Source: Peptoniphilus_B koenoeneniae (lineage in GTDB: Bacteria > Bacillota > Clostridia > Tissierellales > Peptoniphilaceae). Taken from it: a DNA stretch of 64,000 bases. Within the stretch, counting starts at the first letter, position 1, and each line of letters begins with the position of its first letter. The DNA is taken from NCBI RefSeq assembly GCF_030812875.1, contig NZ_JAUSTN010000002.1:186001-250000 (forward strand). The letters run 5' to 3'. Under the pieces are notes generated by a model, which saw only the letters and a program-made list of their open reading frames with translations, was not told where the DNA came from and did no database searches. The position numbers and the translations under genes were made by a program. This document shows, piece by piece, positions 1 through 8,545 of the stretch.

Positions 1-59
1 TAAGACAAACTTAGGTATCTTTCTCTTCTGCACTGCTTTATATTTTTTAATTTTATATC

Positions 60-88
60 AGTTTAAAGCACTTTGGTTTTTTTGTCAA
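60..88 (-). promoter_or_regulatory. Candidate sigma-A promoter reading out of the window's left edge
   Basis: On the minus strand a perfect TTGACA (83-88) is followed after 17 bp by TAAACT (60-65). It faces leftwards, so it would drive a gene or RNA lying beyond position 1; about 55 bases of its leader are visible. It lies downstream of nadE (same strand), so it may mark the start of a new transcription unit. No coding region or recognised RNA motif is seen in bases 1-59. Confidence 0.5.
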
Positions 89-106
89 GTTAATTTAAAA
101 ATATTT

Positions 107-832
107 TTAAAAAATATCCAAATTTCTTTTGTGACTAGTATTTTTATGCATTCTGTCTATTTTTTCTTTTTTATTTTTATCTGCAATTTCTCCATTTAAA
201 ATATAATTATCCAATTCTTCATAGGTAAATCCCATTTCATCTTCATCAGTCTGTCCCTTCCAAAGTCCTGCTGAAGGTTTTTTCTCAATAATTTCTTTAG
301 GAAGATTTAAGTGTTTTGCTATTTCAAAAATATCTGTTTTTAAAATATCTATAATGGGAAAAATATCTGCCCCGCTATCCCCATGTTTTGTAAAATATCC
401 CACATAATATTCGCTGGCATTGCTTGAACCGCAAACAAGATAATTTAAAGATTGAGCGTAATAATATAAGTTTGTCATCCTAAGCCTTGGCTTTATATTT
501 GATTTTGCCATTTTATTTTCCGAATCAAAGCTTGCCTTTATAAGTTCATGGTATGTTTTTGAAAGATCCACATACTCAACTTTTATTCCTGTATTTTCTC
601 CTACAAGTCTTGCATGAATTTCATCTTCTTTTATAGAATCAATGGGCATAATAATTCCCAGGCTGTCATCTTTAAAGGCTCTTTTTGCAAGTCCTGCTAT
701 TACTGCACTGTCTATACCCCCTGAAAGTCCGAATACAAGTCCTTTTGCTCCTGCTTGTTTTACGGTATCTTTTAAACTTTCTACTATTTCTTCAATTTTT
801 TTGTCATAATCAGTAATTTTTTTTACTTTCAT
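107..832 (-). CDS. nadE: NH3-dependent NAD(+) synthetase
   Basis: Final step of NAD biosynthesis: ATP-dependent amidation of deamido-NAD to NAD in the cytosol. The 241-residue protein has the ATP-pyrophosphatase P-loop SGGIDSAV near residue 38, and further family blocks are the GSSNASEYYVGYFTKHGD segment and the KPSAGLW segment. The length fits the short, ammonia-using class, since the N-terminal nitrilase-like glutaminase domain of the long class is absent. ATG at 832 has a GGGAG site just upstream. It is the last of three same-strand genes (hflX, yigZ, nadE) and probably shares their transcript. Confidence 0.93.
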   Translation of the reverse strand: MKVKKITDYDKKIEEIVESLKDTVKQAGAKGLVFGLSGGIDSAVIAGLAKRAFKDDSLGIIMPIDSIKEDEIHARLVGENTGIKVEYVDLSKTYHELIKASFDSENKMAKSNIKPRLRMTNLYYYAQSLNYLVCGSSNASEYYVGYFTKHGDSGADIFPIIDILKTDIFEIAKHLNLPKEIIEKKPSAGLWKGQTDEDEMGFTYEELDNYILNGEIADKNKKEKIDRMHKNTSHKRNLDIF

Positions 833-847
833 GTTTTTCTCCCAATT

Positions 848-1492
848 CTATTTATAAATAATTTTCCCTTCAAAAGTCGGAAGAATTATTTTTTCTCTTT
901 CTTCAATGGTTACTTTACCAGACGTAAGATTGTTTAAATCTTTTATTATTTTACTATCTTCTTCTGCTACATCAATTATAAGTTCTATTTTTTCCATATA
1001 ATTTTCTTTTAAAATTATATAGCCCTCTTTCATAAGATAATTTAAAATGGATCCGTGAAAAGTATAATCATATATAAAGGACATTTTTATAAAATCTTTC
1101 ATTAAAACTTTTTTTGCAGCTTCAATTCCTAAAGATGCCCCTTTTGTATACGCTCTTACAAGGCCTCCTGCTCCTAAGAGAGTCCCACCAAAATATCTCG
1201 TCACAAGGCACAGGGCGTTTGTTATGCCCTCTTTTTTCATTACTTCGAGTATTGGTATGCCTGCTGTGCCTGAAGGCTCTCCATCGTCGCTGTAGCGTTG
1301 CAGGGACATATCTTCTTTAAGTATATAGGCCCAACAATTATGAGTTGCATCTTTAAATTCTCTTCTCTTGTCTTCTAAAATTTCAAGAGCTTCTTTTTCA
1401 TCTTTTATGGGACTGCAAAAACCTATAAATCGAGATTTTTTTTCTATAAACTCATTACTTTTCCCCTCAAGAACTGAAAAATATTCAGACAA
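848..1492 (-). CDS. YigZ/IMPACT (UPF0029) family protein
   Basis: Homologue of YigZ/YvyE and the eukaryotic IMPACT N-terminal domain; the biochemical role is not firmly established. Visible family blocks are FIEKKSRFIGF near the N-terminus, DDGEPSGTAG and TRYFGGTLLGAGGLVRAY. The frame is open to GTG at 1525, but TTG at 1492 is preferred: it gives the usual SEYF start and has GGTG six bases upstream. GTG at 1501 is an alternative. The gene's start overlaps the end of hflX by a few bases, so the two are translationally coupled. Confidence 0.85.
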   Translation of the reverse strand: MSEYFSVLEGKSNEFIEKKSRFIGFCSPIKDEKEALEILEDKRREFKDATHNCWAYILKEDMSLQRYSDDGEPSGTAGIPILEVMKKEGITNALCLVTRYFGGTLLGAGGLVRAYTKGASLGIEAAKKVLMKDFIKMSFIYDYTFHGSILNYLMKEGYIILKENYMEKIELIIDVAEEDSKIIKDLNNLTSGKVTIEEREKIILPTFEGKIIYK

Positions 1493-2741
1493 TAAAATCA
1501 CCGAATTCTTTCTTCTCAATCTCACTTAAAGTTGCCTTAACCAAGGTTCCTTCTTCATTGTATTCTAAAATTTCTCCCTTAAAATTATTTAAAAATTCAT
1601 TTAATTTACCTGCTTGGCTAAAGGGAAATAAAAGTTTTTCTTCAGTGTAAGATAGGCCTAAATTTTTTTCTATGGCTTTTAGTAAAACTTCCATATTTTC
1701 ATCTTTTTTTGCTGAAATAAAAATCTTATCTCCTGGAACTTGTGGGACTATCATTTCTTCAAATTCAGCCCTGTCCATTTTGTTAAAGACAGTAAGAATA
1801 GGTCTATCCAAAACCTCCAGTTCTTTTAAAATGTCCATGGTGGTCTTATATTGGATTTCCAAATCAGAGTTTGAGGAATCTATAACGTGGACAATTAAAT
1901 CTGCATTTTTTACTTCTTCCAAGGTTGATTTAAAAGCTTCAACTAATTTTGTGGGAAGCTTTGAAACAAATCCTACTGTATCAGAAATAATAAAATCTCT
2001 GCCGTTTAAGAGTTTTGCCTGTCTTATACCAGGATCAAGAGTGGCAAAGAGCATATTTTTTACAAATACATCTCTTCCTGTATTCTCCTTGATTCTATTT
2101 AAAATTGTAGATTTTCCTGCATTGGTATAGCCTACTAAGGCAACATTTGGAAGAGGCGATTCTCTTCTTTTTTTTGCAGCATTTTCTCTATTAAGTTCCG
2201 CTTTTTTAAGTTTTTTCTTAATGGAGTTTATTTCTCTTAAAAGCCTACGTCTATCTGTTTCAATAATTTGTTCTCCTGGTCCTCTTGTTCCTATTCCTCC
2301 TCCTGTTCTTGACCAACCTTTTATTCCTAAAAGTCTTGGCAATTGATATTCTCTTTGAGCAAGTTGGACTTGGAGTTTAGCTTCATAAGTATTTGCTCTC
2401 ATTGCAAAAATATCTAAAATTAAATTTGTCCTATCAACAACTTTTAATTTTAATTCTTCTTCAAGATTACGCACTTGAATTCCTGAAAGTTCATCGTTAA
2501 AAATAACTGTTTCAACTTCCATGTTTTTTGCAATCTCTTTTATTTCTTTTACTTTTCCAGTTCCTATTAAATATTTAGGATTAAATTTTTCTATATTTTG
2601 CGTAACAACTCCCACAACTTGACCCTCATCAGCCTTTACCAATTCCCTAAGCTCTTCAAGACTTGAACTTAAGGTATTTGGAAAACTTCCAAGGTCAGTT
2701 GCAACAATGATTACTTTTTCTATTTTTTTTGTTGTTTCCAT
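1485..2741 (-). CDS. hflX: Ribosome-associated GTPase HflX
   Basis: HflX binds the 50S subunit and can split ribosomes under stress. The protein has the HflX N-terminal glycine-rich region (RTGGGIGTRGPGEQ) followed by a coiled basic stretch and the GTPase motifs G1 GYTNAGKST, G3 DTVGF and G4 NKMD. About 418 residues is usual for the family. ATG at 2741 is chosen. No Shine-Dalgarno site precedes it; instead TATAAT lies six bases upstream (2748-2753), so the mRNA may begin at the start codon. A TTG at 2756 in frame is less likely. Confidence 0.93.
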   Translation of the reverse strand: METTKKIEKVIIVATDLGSFPNTLSSSLEELRELVKADEGQVVGVVTQNIEKFNPKYLIGTGKVKEIKEIAKNMEVETVIFNDELSGIQVRNLEEELKLKVVDRTNLILDIFAMRANTYEAKLQVQLAQREYQLPRLLGIKGWSRTGGGIGTRGPGEQIIETDRRRLLREINSIKKKLKKAELNRENAAKKRRESPLPNVALVGYTNAGKSTILNRIKENTGRDVFVKNMLFATLDPGIRQAKLLNGRDFIISDTVGFVSKLPTKLVEAFKSTLEEVKNADLIVHVIDSSNSDLEIQYKTTMDILKELEVLDRPILTVFNKMDRAEFEEMIVPQVPGDKIFISAKKDENMEVLLKAIEKNLGLSYTEEKLLFPFSQAGKLNEFLNNFKGEILEYNEEGTLVKATLSEIEKKEFGDFIV

Positions 2742-2747
2742 ACTTAG

Positions 2748-2775
2748 ATTATACAATAAGGCTTTAAAAAGACAA
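2748..2775 (-). promoter_or_regulatory. hflX promoter, apparently leaderless
   Basis: Minus-strand TATAAT at 2748-2753 with a TTGTCT-like -35 about 16 bp further upstream. The seventh base after the -10 box is the A of the hflX ATG, so the predicted transcript has no 5' leader. Confidence 0.5.
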
Positions 2776-2812
2776 AATATTGAAGAGGTGATATAATAGG
2801 GCGGGAGGCATT

Positions 2813-5725
2813 ATGAATAGAGACCTTAACAATTTTAAAGATTTTAATTTTAAAAATGAATATGCTTCTTATAAAAAATCCTATAAAAATTTAAATAAAA
2901 ATAAAAAAATAGGTTTTTGGATTTTATTTGTCCTTTTAATTTTTATAACTTTAGGAGGAATTTTTTCAGCTGCCCTTTTTGGGGTTATTAAAGATTCTCC
3001 TAAGACAAATTTAAAAAATTTAAGTAACAGTTTCAATCAAACTTCGAGTATTTATGATGAAAAGGGCAATCTTCTTGAAAAAATAGAATCCCAAGAATAT
3101 AGAACTATTGTACCCATAGAAAAAGTTCCCACTTACATAAAAGATGCCTTTGTTTCCATTGAAGACCAAAGGTTTTATTCCCATGGAGGTTTAGATTTTA
3201 GAAGTGTCTTAGGTTCCATTTACACAAATCTTAAAGCTGGAGCCTATGTAAGAGGTGCCTCCACCCTTACTCAACAACTTGTAAAAAATGTTTATCTTAC
3301 AAACGAAAAAACTATAAATAGAAAAATTAAAGAAGCTTATTTATCTATGCGTCTTGCAGACAATTTATCTAAAGAAGAAATTCTTGAAGCTTATTTAAAC
3401 AGGATTAATTTAGGTCAAGGCTCTTATGGAGTTGAAGCTGCAAGTCAAACTTACTTTTCTAAGGATGTATGGGATTTAAATTTAGCTGAGTCCGCTTTAA
3501 TTGCTGGCATTGCAAAAAATCCTGGAGAATATTCTCCTACTAAAAGAGTTCTAAAAGAAAATTATAAAAGTGATAAAAATAAAATAGTTGGAACAAGTTT
3601 AATAAATGGCGAGGAATATTATGTAATTTTCAATCCTAAAAGCTTTGAAAGACAAAAAATTGTTCTTAAAAAAATGCTGGACCTTGGAAAAATAAAGGAA
3701 GCTGAATATAAAGAGGCCTGTGATTTTGATTTGTATTCTTCCCTTAAACCAGGTGAGAAAAAACATCACAACATGAGCTCTTACTCAACGGATTTTATAA
3801 AATTAAATGCCTGCCAGGAATTGGAAAATTATTACAAAATTTCAAGAGAAGAGGCTGAATATAAATTATTTACCGGAGGCTATAAAATAATTTCCGCTAT
3901 TGATGAAAATCTTCAAAAGGAGCTAGAAAATTATTACGGAAGTCTTGAAGAAGCTTTTAACAATTTTTATGCTTCCGGCGGTTCTTCCATGCTCAATTTT
4001 TCTCTTGATGACAAAGAAGATATTGTTGATGAAAATGGAAATATAATTTTTATAAAAAAAGAAACTTATTTTGACAATGATTTGAATTTTATAATACCTA
4101 AAAATGAATTTTCCGTATCTGATTCCGGCGATCTTTCTATAAATAAAAAAATTTTTTCTATAAAATCAAAAATAGATATCTTAGATGCTTATGATTTTAA
4201 TGAAAGTAAAACTTTAAGAACTTATTCCCTTGGCAATTTAAATATTCCCAAGGACTTTTATGAAGAAAAACTCGACTATATAATAATTGACCATGGATTT
4301 TTAAAAGATAAAAATTTCTTTACTTACAATAGTGACGGCTCCATAAAGATTTCAAAAGATTTTTACACTTATGATAAAGAACCTGTAATTCAACCGGAGT
4401 CAGCCTCTATTATTATAGACAACAAAAATTCTTATGTCAGGGCCATTGTTGGAGGTCTCGATGTAAATAGTAAATATCAAAAGATTTTTAACAGGGCAAG
4501 TGATTCTTATAGAAGCCCTGGCTCTTTGTTAAAGCCTTTTTCAGTTTACTTAGCAAGTTTAAATGCCGGAGATACCCTAGCCACAATAACCGATGATGTT
4601 CCTTTTTACTTTGACGGAAAACTTTGGCCTGAAAATTTTTACAGAGGTTACAGAGGACTTTTAACTTCGAGATTTGCCTTAGAAAATAATTCCAATGTTG
4701 CTGCTGCAAAAATTTTAAATAGGATAGGCCTTTATAAAAGTCTTGAAACTTTAAAAACTTTAAATTTAATTAATGATAAGGATGCTTTTATAAGCAAGAA
4801 TGAAAATCCTAATTTTAATGATGAAACCTTAGACGGTCTTGCCCTTGGAAATCTACACTACGGCTTTAGTCTTCTTGATATGGCAACTTCTTATGAGGTT
4901 CTTGCAAGAGATGGAAATTATTTAAAGCCTACAGCTCTTATAAAAATTATTGATTCTAGTGGAGTTACCATAGTAGACAATTCTAAGAGAGAAGGAAAGC
5001 AGATAATTGATAAAAATATAAATTTTTTACTTAGAGATGCTTTAAGAACTAATGTTACAAGGGGAGATTTAAAAGGAAACGGTTTAAATTATTTTGATCT
5101 TTGTGCTATGCAAGGTTTAAATAAATATAATTCCGACTTATGGCAAAGTGGTTTTACAAGTCAATATACCATAGCTTCTTGGTTAGGCTGCGACAGTCCC
5201 AAAATTTCTTTAAATGTAAACAGCCAAATGATTGAATCTATTTTTAAAAAAATTATGAGATTCAGTCATAAGGGTTTAAATCCTGATAAATTTCAAGCTC
5301 CTCCAGAGATAATTCAAAAATTTATTTGCCAAAAAAGTGGTCTTTTAGGAAGTAAACTTTGCGAAGAAAGCTCTGACGGATATATGGAATATTTTATTAA
5401 TGGAAGCCAGCCTAAGGAATATTGCAAAGGCCACAAAAAACTTTTAATTTGTAATTCTTCCGGCCGTCTTGCAGGAGAATTTTGTCCTAAAGAAGATGTA
5501 GAATACAAAATTTTATTTGAAAGAGATCCTAAATACATTTCTTCTGAAAACGGAGGTATTTATCCTGATGATTATGAATACATTCCTAGTAAAGAATGCA
5601 ATATTCACACTGAAGAATGGTATCAAAAGATAAAAGAAGAAAGAATTAAAGAAAGACAAAGAGAAAAAAGATTAAAAAAACAAAGAAGCCAAAAATATAA
5701 AAAGAAATCTCCAAGGAGAAGATAA
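2813..5725 (+). CDS. Class A penicillin-binding protein with intact glycosyltransferase and degraded transpeptidase motifs
   Basis: PBP1A-type peptidoglycan synthase, 970 residues, anchored by one membrane segment (about residues 33-57). The GT51 domain looks intact: EDQRFYSHGG, GASTLTQQLVKN and RKIKEAYLS are present. In the transpeptidase domain the SxxK motif is present (S571-L-L-K574), but the SxN motif reads N626-S-N628 and the KTG motif reads M766-Q-G768. The C-terminus has a cysteine-bearing region and a very basic tail. Glycan polymerisation is therefore likely, while cross-linking may be lost or altered. ATG follows GGGAGG. It is divergent from hflX and ends in a TAATG overlap with a small basic ORF. 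Confidence 0.9.
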   Translation: MNRDLNNFKDFNFKNEYASYKKSYKNLNKNKKIGFWILFVLLIFITLGGIFSAALFGVIKDSPKTNLKNLSNSFNQTSSIYDEKGNLLEKIESQEYRTIVPIEKVPTYIKDAFVSIEDQRFYSHGGLDFRSVLGSIYTNLKAGAYVRGASTLTQQLVKNVYLTNEKTINRKIKEAYLSMRLADNLSKEEILEAYLNRINLGQGSYGVEAASQTYFSKDVWDLNLAESALIAGIAKNPGEYSPTKRVLKENYKSDKNKIVGTSLINGEEYYVIFNPKSFERQKIVLKKMLDLGKIKEAEYKEACDFDLYSSLKPGEKKHHNMSSYSTDFIKLNACQELENYYKISREEAEYKLFTGGYKIISAIDENLQKELENYYGSLEEAFNNFYASGGSSMLNFSLDDKEDIVDENGNIIFIKKETYFDNDLNFIIPKNEFSVSDSGDLSINKKIFSIKSKIDILDAYDFNESKTLRTYSLGNLNIPKDFYEEKLDYIIIDHGFLKDKNFFTYNSDGSIKISKDFYTYDKEPVIQPESASIIIDNKNSYVRAIVGGLDVNSKYQKIFNRASDSYRSPGSLLKPFSVYLASLNAGDTLATITDDVPFYFDGKLWPENFYRGYRGLLTSRFALENNSNVAAAKILNRIGLYKSLETLKTLNLINDKDAFISKNENPNFNDETLDGLALGNLHYGFSLLDMATSYEVLARDGNYLKPTALIKIIDSSGVTIVDNSKREGKQIIDKNINFLLRDALRTNVTRGDLKGNGLNYFDLCAMQGLNKYNSDLWQSGFTSQYTIASWLGCDSPKISLNVNSQMIESIFKKIMRFSHKGLNPDKFQAPPEIIQKFICQKSGLLGSKLCEESSDGYMEYFINGSQPKEYCKGHKKLLICNSSGRLAGEFCPKEDVEYKILFERDPKYISSENGGIYPDDYEYIPSKECNIHTEEWYQKIKEERIKERQREKRLKKQRSQKYKKKSPRRR

Positions 5726-5886
5726 TGAAAAAATTAATTTTAAAAGCTTTAAAATTTACAGCCCTTAAAAAAATAAAAAATATAAACAAGAAAAAAAGAT
5801 TAAATCCAAAATCCTACTTTAATATTTATAGGGCAACAAGACGAATTAAAAAAAGAAATAAAGAATTATCAGAAAAAAATATTTGA
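5725..5886 (+). CDS. Small basic protein of unknown function, 53 aa
   Basis: The ATG overlaps the stop codon of the PBP gene (TAATG) and has an AAGGAG site at good spacing inside the PBP tail. The predicted product is 53 residues, begins MKKLILKALKFTALKK and is rich in lysine and arginine with almost no acidic residues. The translational coupling suggests co-expression with the PBP. I do not recognise a family. It may bind nucleic acid or the membrane surface, or be a non-functional extension; the strong ribosome binding site argues for translation. Confidence 0.5.
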   Translation: MKKLILKALKFTALKKIKNINKKKRLNPKSYFNIYRATRRIKKRNKELSEKNI

Positions 5887-5921
5887 TATTTAATTTTCTT
5901 TTTGTTATTATAAATTGGTTA

Positions 5922-6007
5922 GCGGAGGTGCTGGAATAGGCAGACAGGCATGTTTGAGGGGCATGTGAGCTTTGCTCGTGAGGGTTCAAGTCCCTTTCTC
6001 CGCACCA
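5922..6007 (+). tRNA. tRNA-Leu (GAG)
   Basis: Class II tRNA, 86 nt with encoded CCA. Acceptor arm GCGGAGG pairs with TCTCCGC. The anticodon stem CATGT/GCATG encloses loop TTGAGGG, so the anticodon is GAG. A long variable arm (GAGC..GCTC) and the T loop TTCAAGT are present. It is the first of two tandem tRNA-Leu genes. Confidence 0.95.
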
Positions 6008-6011
6008 TTTT

Positions 6012-6095
6012 GCAGAGGTGCTGGAATGGCAGACAGGCATGTCTCAGAAGCATGTGAGGAAACTCGTGAGGGTTCAAGTCCCTTTCTCTGCACCA
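6012..6095 (+). tRNA. tRNA-Leu (CAG)
   Basis: Class II tRNA starting four bases after the CCA of the preceding tRNA. Anticodon stem CATGT/GCATG with loop CTCAGAA gives anticodon CAG. The variable arm is GAGGAAACTC and CCA is encoded. The two genes are nearly identical outside the anticodon and variable arms, consistent with local duplication. Confidence 0.95.
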
Positions 6096-6114
6096 TGTAT
6101 ATTTAAAATTATTT

Positions 6115-6139
6115 ATGACCTTTAAAGGTCATTTTTTTA
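6115..6139 (+). terminator. Intrinsic terminator of the tRNA-Leu pair
   Basis: Hairpin ATGACC-TTTAAA-GGTCAT followed by a run of seven T residues. Confidence 0.8.
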
Positions 6140-6151
6140 TGAAAAATTTTA

Positions 6152-6179
6152 TTAAAAAAAGCTCCCCTAGAGGGAGCTT
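6152..6179 (-). terminator. Intrinsic terminator of the diaminopentanoate dehydrogenase gene
   Basis: Minus-strand stem AAGCTCCC / GGGAGCTT followed by T7, immediately after the stop codon of the gene at 6183. Confidence 0.85.
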
Positions 6180-6182
6180 ATT

Positions 6183-7259
6183 TTATTTAACATATTCATT
6201 CATATCTTTTACCATGTAAAGTGGATTTGGCATTTTATCTGTTGTTATATATCCCGGTTCTGCGTTTATTAATGCTGGAATTCTATTTACCAAGTTTGAA
6301 CAAGTAAGTCTTACTGTGTCTGGATTATCCATGATAATATTTGTGTCTGGTTCTCCTTCAAAGGTCCATCTGTTCATGTCAAAATTTTCAGGTCCGTAAA
6401 CATAGCCTAAGTTATGAGTTTCTAAAGTGATACCTTCTTTTGTTTCTGTTGTTACTACAAATTCAGTTCCTGTTGCATCTCCTGCTTTAACTGTCATGTT
6501 AAGAGTTGATGATTTTAAATCTTTTTTATTTGTTACAGGAATGCTCTTTTGTGTTTGAGATGTAATTGTAAGTCCCAACTTTTCACAAAGCCATCCGTTT
6601 TGATTCCACATATAAGATGGAATAACTTTTCCTTCTTCTATAGCTTTTAAGGTTTCTTCATAGGAAAGATCATTATATTTTCCAAATTTTTCTTCAAAGT
6701 CTTTTTTGTTAAGACCTGCTCCGTGACCTTCTGCAAGAGCTATTCCGTAATCTTCTACGTTGTAGCTACTTACTCCTACAATTTTATTTATCTTAAAAAG
6801 AGATCCTGCAAGAGTATCTATAAGAACTCCCCAGTACATATCAGGATAACCACTTCCTGTAAGGGTACAATTATTTTCTTTTGCAAGTTTATCTAATTCT
6901 TTTGTAAGTTCTTTACTTGAATTCCATGGATATAAAGCTTCTTCGCAAGTACTTATGGCGTTTACTCCATGCTTTGCACATAATTTATAAACTTCTGATA
7001 TTTCTTCTACTGTTGACCTTGTTGCAACTATACAAACATCAGGCTTTCCTTCTTTTAAGCATTTTTCAAAATTATCTGCACCTTGAACTTTAATGCCCTT
7101 ATTTTCGCTTTCTATTATTTCTCCTATATCTTTTCCTTCTAATGCAGGATTCATATCAAAAGCTCCTATTATTTCTCCACCTTTTTCCAAAGCGTATCTC
7201 ATAAGATATTTTGACATTTTTCCGCAGCCGAATTGTACTATTTTCACTTTTCTGTTCAT
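6183..7259 (-). CDS. ord: 2,4-diaminopentanoate dehydrogenase (oxidative ornithine degradation)
   Basis: NAD(P)-dependent oxidoreductase with an N-terminal Rossmann fold (KIVQFGCGKM) and a DAP/homoserine dehydrogenase-like C-terminal domain. It matches the Ord family, which deaminates (2R,4S)-2,4-diaminopentanoate to 2-amino-4-ketopentanoate in Stickland ornithine fermentation. ATG at 7259 is preferred over an in-frame codon at 7274 because AAAGGAG lies at ideal spacing before it. The usual partners (ortAB, oraSE, orr) are not adjacent, and an IS30 element sits about 75 bp upstream, so the locus may be rearranged. The assignment rests on remembered family similarity; another amino-acid dehydrogenase of this fold is possible. 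Confidence 0.72.
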   Translation of the reverse strand: MNRKVKIVQFGCGKMSKYLMRYALEKGGEIIGAFDMNPALEGKDIGEIIESENKGIKVQGADNFEKCLKEGKPDVCIVATRSTVEEISEVYKLCAKHGVNAISTCEEALYPWNSSKELTKELDKLAKENNCTLTGSGYPDMYWGVLIDTLAGSLFKINKIVGVSSYNVEDYGIALAEGHGAGLNKKDFEEKFGKYNDLSYEETLKAIEEGKVIPSYMWNQNGWLCEKLGLTITSQTQKSIPVTNKKDLKSSTLNMTVKAGDATGTEFVVTTETKEGITLETHNLGYVYGPENFDMNRWTFEGEPDTNIIMDNPDTVRLTCSNLVNRIPALINAEPGYITTDKMPNPLYMVKDMNEYVK

Positions 7260-7333
7260 AATGTCTCCTTTCATTTTCTTCTCGACATTCTTCCTCCTTC
7301 AGTATATCATTAAAACCTATTTTTTAAAGGACG

Positions 7334-8434
7334 AATTGTCAAATCAAGTGCAACACCTATGGTAAGAAACCAAAAAGTTCTTCTTTAGGTGTTTTATATT
7401 TTATACACTTTCTAGGTCTATTATTCATTAAACTTAAGTTATGATTTAAATCATCTATATTTACTTCTGATAAATCCATGCCCTTAGGATAAAATTCTCT
7501 TAAAAGTCCATTACTGTTTTCATTTGTTCCCTTTTGCCAAGCGCAGTAAGGGTCACAAAAATAAGTTTTACATCCTAATTCCTTTTCTATCTTCTCGAAT
7601 TCGGAAAATTCTTTACCTCTGTCAAAAGTTATTGTTTTTACTAGTTCTTTTGGTAAATCTTTCAATGCATTGATTATTGCTGGTGTTACATTTTCTGACT
7701 TTCTATTTTCAAATAGGATTGCTATATAATATATAGATTTTCTTTCTGCTAGTGTTACGAAACAATATCCACTTTTTCTTTTATGATCTAATCTGCCTGA
7801 TTCTACTGTATCTGCTTCCCAGTGTCCTAGTTCTTGCCTTTTGTATATTTCTTTTGGTCTATTTTTAATAGTTCTTCCTTTATCATTGAATTTTCCTCTT
7901 TTTTCTGCTGGTCTTTTAAATTTGCCTTTTCTTCTCAAATTTTCCATGCTAGTTTTTGGAAGCTTTTTTGCATGTATGAGCCTATATATGGTGGATGTTG
8001 ATGGCACTTGCTTAATATCATTTGTACTTCTATTTGATATTTGTTCAGGTGACCAATGTTCGTTAATCTTTGCTGTTAAATAGTCAATAACATCTTTTGA
8101 AATTTTACTTTTTCTATGACATTCTTTCCTTCTATTTAGATATTTGTCGTTTGCTTTTAGTGGAAAGTACTTTTTACTGTTAACTTTTATTTTAGAAGAA
8201 TTTCTTTTTATTTCTCGAGATATTGTACTAGGTGACCTTCTTAGCGCTTGTGCAATTTCCCTTATGCTCATTCCTAAATTTAAAAATTGATAAATACAAG
8301 ATCTTTCTTCTATGGTAAGATGGTTATAGCTCATAGTTAATCGCTCCTTTTAATATGTTTTGTTTGGTCACTTACATATTAACACAGCTGATTAGCTATG
8401 AGTTTATTTTATGTTGCACTTGTTATGATAAATT
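7334..8434 (-). mobile_element. IS30-family insertion sequence, apparently complete
   Basis: One transposase gene is enclosed by imperfect inverted repeats: the left end (7334-7355) and the complement of the right end (8412-8434) both start AATT and share the inner core CAAGTGCAACA. The element lies between ord and a secreted-protein gene. A target-site duplication could not be identified by eye. Confidence 0.8.
7357..8334 (-). CDS. IS30-family transposase
   Basis: The 325-residue protein has the IS30 N-terminal helix-turn-helix (LTIEERSCIYQFLN, then SIREIAQALRRSPSTISREIKRN) and a DDE catalytic core: first D in GHWEADTV, second D in TFDRGKEF, and E in the segment GTNENSNGLLREF. It is full length and uninterrupted, so the element may be active. 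The start ATG follows an AAAAGGAGCGATT-type site. Confidence 0.95.
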   Translation of the reverse strand: MSYNHLTIEERSCIYQFLNLGMSIREIAQALRRSPSTISREIKRNSSKIKVNSKKYFPLKANDKYLNRRKECHRKSKISKDVIDYLTAKINEHWSPEQISNRSTNDIKQVPSTSTIYRLIHAKKLPKTSMENLRRKGKFKRPAEKRGKFNDKGRTIKNRPKEIYKRQELGHWEADTVESGRLDHKRKSGYCFVTLAERKSIYYIAILFENRKSENVTPAIINALKDLPKELVKTITFDRGKEFSEFEKIEKELGCKTYFCDPYCAWQKGTNENSNGLLREFYPKGMDLSEVNIDDLNHNLSLMNNRPRKCIKYKTPKEELFGFLP

Positions 8435-8545
8435 ATCAACTTAAATAAATATTACATTTATATTAAATAGAAATAATTTTTCAAACTGTTGTCTGATGAT
8501 GTGATAAAATTAAATTAAGAATAAGTTGAAGGGGAGGGTTTAGAT

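Noticed and set aside
2792..2797. TATAAT just upstream of the PBP gene as its promoter
   Set aside because: Its start site would fall inside the GGGAGG ribosome site and no -35 box is visible, so the assignment is too weak for a feature.
5846..6040. Minus-strand ORF through the first tRNA-Leu
   Set aside because: It is antisense to a clear tRNA gene and has no ribosome site.
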